22,373 nt of DNA from Candidatus Desantisbacteria bacterium CG2_30_40_21 (GTDB lineage Bacteria; UBA9089; CG2-30-40-21), in the NCBI GenBank assembly GCA_001873945.1, contig MNYI01000132.1, positions 1 to 22,373 of the forward strand. The letters are read 5' to 3'. The position numbers and the translations under genes were made by a program. Positions within the stretch are counted from its first letter, which is position 1. Each line of letters starts with the position of its first letter. Positions 16,401-22,373 of this stretch are shown one piece after another. Below the pieces are notes generated by a model that was not told where the DNA came from, ran no database searches, and worked only from the letters and a program-made list of their open reading frames with translations.

Positions 16401-19400
16401 GTTGCCATCTTTATCGGTTGATGGGATATTTGGGGCTGTGTTTGTGCCCCTGTCTATGCAAGGGGAGGTTGCTTGTAGCCTATAGTTTGTAGTGGATGTA
16501 TCTACAAACAATGGGTCAGTATTGATATTGCCTTCTCCTGCCCAGCCTCCTTTGATATTAGAGTAGGTAATGTTAATGGAGCTGCTATCTAAATAGATTT
16601 CCTGTGGGCTATTTTCCCATAAGATGTTGTTGGCTATTGTCGGCGAGGAATTGAAGCAATAAATCCCGCCACCGTCTTCAAAAGCTGAATTTCTGCTGAT
16701 GGTGCAGTTAGTGATCACTGGTGAGGAGAAGTCGCAATAAATCCCGCCACCACCATTAGAAGCTGAATTTCCACTGATGGTGCAATTAGTAATCGTTGGT
16801 GAGGAGGAGCCACAATAAATCCCGCCGCCGTAAGAAGCCGATCCGTTCCGTATTGTGAACCCACTTAGAACTGAGCTGGTTCCCTCACCAGACCCAAAGG
16901 TTACCACACTACCTCTGGCATTGCCGTCAATGATGGTACTGGTTGTGCCATAGACAGACTGAACAGTGATGGCTTTGCCAAGAAAGTTGATGTTTTCAGT
17001 ATATGTCCCATTATCCACCAATACCGTATCACCGTTTGAAGCTGTATCAATGGCAAGCTGAATGGTCGTATAACTTCCAGGCACGCATAAAGTTGATGAT
17101 AAAATGACAAAGTGTTCCATAGCATAGGTATTAGTTATCATACCATAAGCAGCAACAGTTGTTGTTCCAATCGGTTGGCTATTGACGGTCAATACTGCCT
17201 CAAATTTACCTGTAGCAGAGGTAGGGACAGTAACGATAGTTCGAGTAGTACCAAATTCGACCCTAACTAATTCCGATGCACCAAATCCTTCACCCATTAC
17301 CGTTACTATTGTTCCTATCGCCCCAAAGGTTGGTTTGACAATTATTCTTGTTTGGGTTTCAGTCCCTTTAACATATACCGTTTGCGAGCCCATAATTTGC
17401 GGGTTATTTGCATCTATGGCAAATACCGTTTGAGTCCCTGGGGTATTTAATACTACCCCATCTACAAATGTCTTCACTCCATAGTTTGAAGCAGTAAGCG
17501 TATAGGTTTGTGGTAATATTGCCAATAGATCAGTAGCTGTGAAATAGACACTACCAGCGTAGCCAATAACTAAATTCTCATGGACATCATGCACTACTAA
17601 TGAGACATTTGAAGCCTCACCCTTATCTATCGGGTCAAGGATATCTACTACATGGAAATGGTGTGGAACTATCCCTTTGGGTGCTACCTGCATCCCGCTA
17701 TGCGAGATAGATGGTATGTTTATCCCTTTGCCACTCATTGAGATATTCACCGCATAAGTCCCTGGTTCATTAAAAATTATACCATTTTCAAATGTATGGA
17801 CACAACTGCCCTCTTCAAAGATATAATCCTGTGGCACAGTAGCACTGCCACCTTGTGCATCAAAATGAACGGTTATTGGGGTATATCTTAAATCTAATAT
17901 CTTGGTTCGATTTGCCTGATCATACTCTGCCCAATATGCACCAGTATAGATACTTCCTTCTTCGTCATAAATAGCTACTATTACATCTGAGGGTATCCCT
18001 TGAGTGTTTGGGTCACTTATAACCGTAATACCTGCCTTTTTGGGTAGCCGTATCTCAAAGCTACCTATTGGCGAGTAAAGGTTGGGTAAGGCATTTTGTA
18101 GGTTTCCTGTCAAGTATTCGTCCCCTACCCGTATTCGCCAGTAATAAATTCCATTATCAAGGTTTATATCGGTTAAGTGGTAATTTTCATCATTGATTTG
18201 TGTTTTGACAAATACAAGGTTGGCAAATGTAGAGTCTGTGGCTATCTCTAATGTATAGGTCAATGCAATACTATCATCCAAAATACCATTTCGATCCCAG
18301 AATAATTGTGGGTTAGGGGTATTGGTAGAGGTAGCGTATTTAAGTTTTGGCATCAAGCCAGATGAAAGCCAGATTTGTTCTGGCATGGAAATATAGCTTT
18401 GTGTCCCTAATTCTCGCCAGAAATCCTGAACATTAAAACCTTTATGGGTAGGGGTGATAATATTATCGTATTTGCGTATTGCCTTCCAGACATGATATGG
18501 GTCTTTCATCTTCCATAAAGCGGCTGCCACCGCTGCTTCATTATCCAATCCTCGTGTCTGTGAGCCTAATGATTCTAAATTATAGGTATTGGTAATTTGG
18601 GTATCAACATCCCTTACCTCAATGGTAGCTGTGCCTCTTGATATGCAGGAATAATAATGTGAAAAGCCATTTAACCATGCCTGGAATACATCTGTCCGCC
18701 TGTTAAATTCAGGTCTTAATATAAGTTTATAATCATCATAATTTTCACCAAAGCGTTTCATAAGTAAATTACCAGCGGAAGCCAGCAGTCTATCTTCACT
18801 CCATTCATCCTTTTCAATCCCATTGACTAATATCCTCCATTTGTCGGCTGTATTAGTTCCATAGCAGGTAATCTCTTCTGGTGTAAAGTCAAGTGTTTCC
18901 ATCCATGAGGCATAATCTACCGGGTTTATCCCCTGATCATGAGTAACTATATAATCAAATCCTTGATTAAAAGCACCTAATGTATGCAGGGCACCGGTTC
19001 GATTAGGATATAGTTTTCCCCAATGGGGGATAGATGTACTTGAGCCACAATGAATAGTAATTGTCCCTTCAACCGGAACATACACATCAGACCCTTCTAA
19101 TTTATGAATATCGAACAATTGGGAAGCAAATGAATGAGTCGTTAAAGTGGTTGTTTTGTCCATAAAAACCCAGAAACTTGGGGTGTTCTTTATTAAACTA
19201 TAACCCTTTGATTCAAAAAATACCCTGAATTTTTGTTCACTGACATTACCTCCGGGCTGGTTAAACCGTACCTTTCCATCTTCTTCTACCCATTGCGGTG
19301 TTCCCGGATAAACAATATATGTCTCTACACCAGAACTTTTTAACCAGTAGGAAGACATTATTTGTGTCCCTGCTGGCACTGGATGCTCTTTACCGTATTC

Positions 19401-20879
19401 ATCAGTATAGGTTACGGGTATCTCAATTACCTTGCCTTGTATTAACCCATTAGTAGTAGTAAACGAGAATGTATAATCTGAACTTATAGAGTTACCCGCC
19501 TTATCCGTTACTCCATTTGAACCGCCCTTTACTAAAACAGTATAATTAGTATTAATCCCTAAAGGCTCCTCTGGTACAAAAAATGCAGTCCTTAAATCTT
19601 CATTATATGTAATAGAGCCAACTACACTACCATTATTAACCAAAATTGTATTGCTATTAATCGTCTCAGCACCCATCTCCTCAGAGAAGGTAATTCTAAT
19701 CTTTTTACTAAGATTCACTTTCGTCGCATTATTTGCTGGGGTGATGCTGGATACTTGTGGGTGGATGTTGTCTATGGTAATCCTAAATGGTTCCTTGACA
19801 TGACCAGGTGAGCCAGTCCAGAATTTACTTACCGTGCCGATTGTATTTCCTGCTCTATCATAAGCCACAACAGATAGCTCACAATCTGTAAATGTAATGA
19901 GAGTTTCTGGAACAGTCCAATCGTAACTGTATTCCTTTCCAATATCTTCATCATCATCTAATGTAGTAATTAATGTAGGAGTCCCCTTATCAAGGAGTTG
20001 CCCATAAACCTCCTGATAATAAAGGGCTACCCTATCGATACCAGAGCCTTCATCTGTATCAGTAACATAAGGTTTGATAGTAACTACATCATTCTTTTTA
20101 AGTAACCCACCCTCTTTAATCTCTTTTGCACCTTTATACAATTTAAAGCTAAGGATTTGAGGCGGCTTGCTAACTTGTTTCCCACCTGCTTTTTTCATTC
20201 TTTCCATCAATGCCTTTGGGTAAAATGTAGGCCATACTCCAGAAGTATACTTTTTATCTAACCACTCTGACCAGCAATGTTTTTCCTCTTCATCGGTAAA
20301 GAAACCACTTCCGCTATTAACACCTATTACTTCATAACAATACTCTACAAGCCCATCACAGCGGAATGTCGGGAAAGGAGTGCCTGTAGGATTTTTAATC
20401 TTATCTGATTGATTATGATTATATCGAGACTCTTTCTCCACTGCATATTTATAAGCAGTTGCAACAATCCATCTACGCTTTTCAGCAGTGAGATTTCCAC
20501 TATTATATGCACCCCAAGATTTCAATCCCGCAAGTGCAAAATCTAATGTATCAAAATCTACCTCTTTAGTCTCTGATGGCCATTCAGGGTTGTCTTTTTT
20601 GTAGCCATTTGCTTGAATCATTGAATGCTTAAAGTCACTGTTAGTAATCTTGATGTGATAAGGATATGCAGTATCAATAGTTACTCCTTTTCTGTCTGAC
20701 TGACTACAACAGTAAATTCCAACATGCCCAAATCCATTCCCTATGCCCAAAAACATATTAAGGGGTCTAAATATAGCATCACCAATCTCACAATTTGGCT
20801 TTACCTCTTTTGCATATCCAGAGTTTCCTACTACTAACAACCATCCAATCAACCCTACTAATGAAATTCTTTTAAACAT
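13404..20879 (-). CDS. Giant (2491 residue) secreted multidomain protein with permuted NlpC/P60-like N-terminus
   Basis: Signal peptide to about residue 23 (GYA). Residues ~25-230 resemble a YiiX-type permuted NlpC/P60 (papain-like) domain: H52 in GHVGIY precedes C174 in RCDGLVEY, the order expected for the permuted group. Then follow an Ig-like region (~240-370), a Big_5 Ig (~373-477; HPQVSSITPANN, SEEM), an unrecognised region (~480-845), an FN3-like domain (~847-947), Ig-like units (~950-1175), an IPT/TIG-like domain (~1177-1257), a right-handed beta-helix (~1260-1512), a NIDO-like region (~1517-1712), six FG-GAP repeats (~1960-2264; DYDADGDMD and variants), FN3 (~2270-2375) and a DUF11 repeat (~2384-2491). 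GGGTGA sits 8 bases before the ATG. It begins 33 bases after the HEAT gene. An exported adhesin with a cysteine-hydrolase head is plausible. The frame is intact. Confidence 0.85.
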   Translation of the reverse strand: MFKRISLVGLIGWLLVVGNSGYAKEVKPNCEIGDAIFRPLNMFLGIGNGFGHVGIYCCSQSDRKGVTIDTAYPYHIKITNSDFKHSMIQANGYKKDNPEWPSETKEVDFDTLDFALAGLKSWGAYNSGNLTAEKRRWIVATAYKYAVEKESRYNHNQSDKIKNPTGTPFPTFRCDGLVEYCYEVIGVNSGSGFFTDEEEKHCWSEWLDKKYTSGVWPTFYPKALMERMKKAGGKQVSKPPQILSFKLYKGAKEIKEGGLLKKNDVVTIKPYVTDTDEGSGIDRVALYYQEVYGQLLDKGTPTLITTLDDDEDIGKEYSYDWTVPETLITFTDCELSVVAYDRAGNTIGTVSKFWTGSPGHVKEPFRITIDNIHPQVSSITPANNATKVNLSKKIRITFSEEMGAETINSNTILVNNGSVVGSITYNEDLRTAFFVPEEPLGINTNYTVLVKGGSNGVTDKAGNSISSDYTFSFTTTNGLIQGKVIEIPVTYTDEYGKEHPVPAGTQIMSSYWLKSSGVETYIVYPGTPQWVEEDGKVRFNQPGGNVSEQKFRVFFESKGYSLIKNTPSFWVFMDKTTTLTTHSFASQLFDIHKLEGSDVYVPVEGTITIHCGSSTSIPHWGKLYPNRTGALHTLGAFNQGFDYIVTHDQGINPVDYASWMETLDFTPEEITCYGTNTADKWRILVNGIEKDEWSEDRLLASAGNLLMKRFGENYDDYKLILRPEFNRRTDVFQAWLNGFSHYYSCISRGTATIEVRDVDTQITNTYNLESLGSQTRGLDNEAAVAAALWKMKDPYHVWKAIRKYDNIITPTHKGFNVQDFWRELGTQSYISMPEQIWLSSGLMPKLKYATSTNTPNPQLFWDRNGILDDSIALTYTLEIATDSTFANLVFVKTQINDENYHLTDINLDNGIYYWRIRVGDEYLTGNLQNALPNLYSPIGSFEIRLPKKAGITVISDPNTQGIPSDVIVAIYDEEGSIYTGAYWAEYDQANRTKILDLRYTPITVHFDAQGGSATVPQDYIFEEGSCVHTFENGIIFNEPGTYAVNISMSGKGINIPSISHSGMQVAPKGIVPHHFHVVDILDPIDKGEASNVSLVVHDVHENLVIGYAGSVYFTATDLLAILPQTYTLTASNYGVKTFVDGVVLNTPGTQTVFAIDANNPQIMGSQTVYVKGTETQTRIIVKPTFGAIGTIVTVMGEGFGASELVRVEFGTTRTIVTVPTSATGKFEAVLTVNSQPIGTTTVAAYGMITNTYAMEHFVILSSTLCVPGSYTTIQLAIDTASNGDTVLVDNGTYTENINFLGKAITVQSVYGTTSTIIDGNARGSVVTFGSGEGTSSVLSGFTIRNGSASYGGGIYCGSSSPTITNCTISGNSASNGGGGIYCDFSSPVITNCTISRNSAFEDGGGIYCFNSSPTIANNILWENSPQEIYLDSSSINITYSNIKGGWAGEGNINTDPLFVDTSTTNYRLQATSPCIDRGTNTAPNIPSTDKDGNPRIANGTVDMGAYEFQGIPATNTTHTWIDATTGTPIDFPALDDGTKLNIPLGFDFQFYGQRFNTINVCTNGFMGFITTGLDYRCTEQFPRGTYSDYNGAPMVDMIAPLWTDWSLAPDSHGHQGTGTVYYLQGGISPNRYLVVEFHNILHFDGDISKDSLSTFEAVLHESGKIQFNYKQVGYIGESIVGLNYGDGILGTTTLWRVSPGSNTSIEYSYLTSRAEPISPYINASVPIGVPFQAYGDELVSIGLYYKHSIDNITWGTWTSSETKIITGTSAAGTFSFNCPEGQGYYQFYTLASENNTLEYAPQLADTACCLQNAAILIISGTSMSPSVIQRGVNNVPIETIILSTGVGTITIDSIKIQRSGSCTDADISLVSLYKNDIRIGTRSFINGYAVFTGLNMELAPNTSNNVSVKYNIYASATLGNTIGMTLSEPASIGISGQGTVSSINLPITSKLSMVSCFNLAQELTGVSISSAIWGDYDADGDMDILISGLSLSGNICKVFRNDQGTFSLAANLSGISHAESANASSWGDYDNDGDIDLALAGNSYSLGRIARIYQNNNGVFTDINANLTGISQGALSWVDYNNDGRLDLSINGEDSNESHITKVYNNKDNNIFEDSGIILPGIYVGCLAWADYDNDGDMDVALTGGGDDGRISRIYRNDNGTFTDINAGLQGVWISFASWGDYNNDGFLDLALIGKPSGMGDICNIYRNKGNGSFTLDTAINLPGIVNGAINWGDYDHDGDTDILIVGASSEGGIARIYRNDTADYNPNNPPAPPDNGFGAIPDSGIVTLNWGNGSDIETVVSGLYYNLRVGTSSGKGNIISPLYGSPLLGRYYGLKGKTMKLKAAPDTTYYWAVQSIDAGLLAGTWSTEQVVYVPEGTHVVITITTQTTLGTISSPPVPGAEITYIITYENIGGQNIQNLSIMNKPELTHAEYITGSLRIGTVGSTYETADIKSDAQDGDGAAWDGGIVIFDVGNVPAEKSGRVYFRVRIK
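14090..15000 (-). repeat. Six FG-GAP/VCBS-type coding repeats in the giant protein
   Basis: Six units carry a calcium-loop-like motif: DYDADGDMD, DYDNDGDID, DYNNDGRLD, DYDNDGDMD, DYNNDGFLD and DYDHDGDTD. They alternate with RIYRN-type strands, spaced about 45-55 residues apart. This is a beta-propeller-like arrangement, which often binds calcium. Confidence 0.85.
16590..16830 (-). repeat. 78-bp tandem coding repeats of the beta-helix
   Basis: Three successive copies of a 26-residue coil are seen, with consensus GGGIYC..SSPTITNCTISGNS. Genomic starts of GGGIYC are near 16828, 16750 and 16672. The first two copies are nearly identical at nucleotide level, which suggests recent duplication. Confidence 0.8.
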
Positions 20880-20912
20880 TTTGACATCACCCTTTCTTTT
20901 TTCTGGTAAAGA

Positions 20913-22115
20913 CTAATATTTATACTCTTTGCCTGTTAATTTTTTTAACGCATTTGCTATAATATCTTTATTCCCTTTCTTTACTTCTTCTAATGTTTTT
21001 TCTAACGGTTCTACTGCTCTTTTATCTCCCATCTCACCTAATGTTTTTGCAATAACCATTTTCATCAATTCATCTTCATGCTTTAATCCTTCAATCAATG
21101 CCTCAATAATCCTATCATCTTTCACATCTTTCCCTATATTTCCTAATGCCTCAGCTGCCCACATATTTCCTTTTCTTAATTCATCTATCAATGGTTCAAC
21201 GGCACTTGGGCTATTTGTCTGACCTATTGCTTCTACTAAAGATGTACGAACATCAGAACTCTTCTTACCTTCTTGCATCAGTTTTAATTCATATAACAAT
21301 ATATCTACTACTCTCTCTCTCTCTAATATATTATGTCGTGCTATATATGCTAATCCAAATACAGCACTACTTCGTGCCTTTAATTCCTCATTGGGAGTAT
21401 TTAATATTTCTACAAATAATTCTATTGCTCGTTCATCTTTCAGTGCCCATAATCCCATTACTATATGTCGTCGAACTGATACATTTTTCTCTTTCTTATA
21501 TAACTCTATTAGTGGCTTTGTTCCTCTTCTATCTTCCGATACCCCTAATATTATTGCGGCTATCATTCGAGTTGTCTCCTGGTCAGTTCTGTCCTCTAAT
21601 ACCTTGAGAACCTCTATAAATCTTGTATCTTTCATCTTCTCAGCAAATGATACAAGCACCTCATTCCCAATAAAATATCGTAACATCCATTTCCTATCCT
21701 TATCACAAAATACCTCTATCAAGGTAGGAATAGCAGGTTTACCAATCTCTCTTAATTTATGTAACTCACCACCCATCAACCAGCCGATAGGGTTAGTATC
21801 ATCACCTATACATTTTCGCTCTATTCTTCTAACCCATTTCAGCACCTCTTTTTCAACCTTCTTCTCCTCTTCTGTCTTTTCAAGTTTTATCTTATCTACT
21901 TTATTTGACTGGACAGTCTTCTTACTAATAGTCTTTCCTTTCTCTTTAGCTGAAACCTGCCCCAAAGCTACTTTCTCACCCTCATTCTTTAACATTTCAC
22001 TTTTAACCCCTTGCTTATTGCTATTGTCTTCTTGCTCCTTGCTCTGTCCTTCACAGATACCAAGCATGCAGACCAATAGTAACAATAATCCACCAAAAAC
22101 TAATTTTTTCTTCAT
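20913..22115 (-). CDS. Exported HEAT-repeat protein
   Basis: The product is 400 residues. Residues 1-22 look like a signal peptide (MKKKLVFGGLLLLLVCMLGI). The cysteine at the end does not sit in a clean lipobox, so lipidation is uncertain. Residues ~23-95 are a Lys/Glu-rich linker. From ~100 to the end there are HEAT-like (PBS-lyase-type) helical repeats: IGKPAIPTLIEVF, RRHIVMGLWALKDERAIELFVEIL, AVEPLIDELRKG, DKRAVEPLEKTL. Such repeats scaffold protein binding, and no enzyme domain is seen. The frame opens earlier (22211), but those 32 extra residues come from repeat DNA and lack a signal peptide, so the ATG at 22115 is preferred. The giant gene starts 33 bases after its stop; the two likely form an operon and perhaps a complex. 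Confidence 0.8.
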   Translation of the reverse strand: MKKKLVFGGLLLLLVCMLGICEGQSKEQEDNSNKQGVKSEMLKNEGEKVALGQVSAKEKGKTISKKTVQSNKVDKIKLEKTEEEKKVEKEVLKWVRRIERKCIGDDTNPIGWLMGGELHKLREIGKPAIPTLIEVFCDKDRKWMLRYFIGNEVLVSFAEKMKDTRFIEVLKVLEDRTDQETTRMIAAIILGVSEDRRGTKPLIELYKKEKNVSVRRHIVMGLWALKDERAIELFVEILNTPNEELKARSSAVFGLAYIARHNILERERVVDILLYELKLMQEGKKSSDVRTSLVEAIGQTNSPSAVEPLIDELRKGNMWAAEALGNIGKDVKDDRIIEALIEGLKHEDELMKMVIAKTLGEMGDKRAVEPLEKTLEEVKKGNKDIIANALKKLTGKEYKY

Positions 22116-22125
22116 GATACTAATT

Positions 22126-22154
22126 ACTGTACTCCTTATTTTTGATTCTGTCAA
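22126..22154 (-). promoter_or_regulatory. Candidate sigma-70-type promoter upstream of the HEAT gene
   Basis: On the minus strand a perfect TTGACA (22154-22149) and TACAGT (22131-22126) are 17 bases apart. Transcription would start about 3-5 bases before the ATG at 22115, so the message would be leaderless and the AAGGAG at the promoter's spacer end would not be transcribed. The -10 box is only 4 of 6, so the call is moderate. Confidence 0.45.
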
Positions 22155-22186
22155 CAAATTTCCACCTGTGCAGTTGGGGGGAAACC

Positions 22187-22338
22187 GGGGACAGCACCCG
22201 TTTTTTATCATTTTCGAGGTTTTCCTATCGCTTTTGGTCTTAATGTTCGTCCCAATAATTCTTCTAACCTTGTCGCAAAGGTTTCATCTCCTGCAGGACG
22301 ACCCGTAGGGGGAAAATGGGAAAATGGGGACAGCGCCC
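22187..22338. repeat. Pair of ggggacagc-ccc direct repeats flanking a transposase remnant
   Basis: ggggacagcaccc (22187-22199) and ggggacagcgccc (22326-22338) are direct repeats with one mismatch. Both are preceded by gggaaa-like text and followed by T-rich text. They bracket the REP-associated transposase tail. Confidence 0.6.
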
Positions 22339-22373
22339 TATTTTCTCCAACGATATATGCTGCCCCATCAGAC
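22208..22373 (-). pseudogene. Partial frame: surface-module fragment fused to a REP-associated transposase tail
   Basis: The frame is open from the window edge to the TGA at 22208-22210 (54 residues). The first part reads SDGAAYIVG, matching residues ~180-188 of the DUF1566 protein (YNDGAAYIVG). The last ~31 residues, GRPAGDETFATRLEELLGR then TLRPKAIGKPRK, look like the C-terminal tail of a REP-associated IS200-like tyrosine transposase. The middle is encoded by the ggggacagc repeat. No catalytic HUH motif is present. It is either the remnant of an insertion into a paralog of the surface gene or a chimeric gene; the window cuts it off. The transposase identification rests on pattern recognition. 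Confidence 0.5.
22345..22370. repeat. 26-bp exact copy of 10097-10122
   Basis: The last bases of the window match positions 10097-10122 exactly over 26 bases. Both encode DGAAYIVGG-like text on the minus strand. A chance match of this length is very unlikely in ~22 kb, so homology or an assembly join is implied. Confidence 0.8.

Noticed and set aside
22116..22211. N-terminal extension of the HEAT protein by 32 residues
   Set aside because: The extension is encoded by repeat DNA, has no signal peptide and would bury the true one. The ATG at 22115 starts a normal leader.
21391..22308. Long plus-strand open frame of 305 codons
   Set aside because: It is antisense to the HEAT-repeat gene. Its composition (runs of Ser, Phe and Leu) reflects the complement of Lys/Glu-rich repeats, and it has no recognisable domain.

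Overview
The window looks like AT-rich DNA from a diderm (outer-membrane) bacterium, probably an uncultured candidate-phylum lineage known from metagenomes. The main reasons are a PorV/PorQ-type outer-membrane barrel, large secreted proteins built from FN3, DUF11, FG-GAP and FlgD-like modules, and several classes of short intergenic palindromic repeats. I cannot name the phylum from sequence alone. Every recognisable gene lies on the minus strand, so transcription runs from the right edge to the left.

Right half (about 5.7 to 22.1 kb) is a surface or secretome block. In transcription order it holds a HEAT-repeat exported protein, a 2491-residue multidomain giant with an N-terminal permuted NlpC/P60-like domain, an AlbA/Schlafen-type ATP-binding regulator, an FN3-FN3-F5/8C (discoidin) protein, a protein ending in a DUF1566 lectin-like domain, a protein ending in a FlgD-like 'NPF' module, and a PorV-like barrel with its own FlgD-like tail. 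Two neighbouring proteins share the same N-terminal module but carry different C-terminal modules. Left half (about 0.5 to 5.4 kb) is housekeeping or conserved-unknown: purE, a HIT hydrolase and rpsU from a strong sigma-70-like promoter, then a coiled-coil membrane protein, a small membrane protein and a DUF362 protein.

The most interesting signals are: (1) the last ~39 codons of the DUF1566 protein look like a diversity-generating retroelement variable region, although no reverse transcriptase or template repeat lies in the window; (2) a 145-151 bp element with terminal inverted repeats occurs three times, one copy sits inside a palindromic repeat with a 6-bp direct duplication, and another supplies the C-terminus of PurE; (3) a ubiquitous intergenic repeat is read in frame inside the PorV-like gene; (4) at the right edge an open frame joins a fragment of the shared surface module to the tail of a REP-associated transposase.
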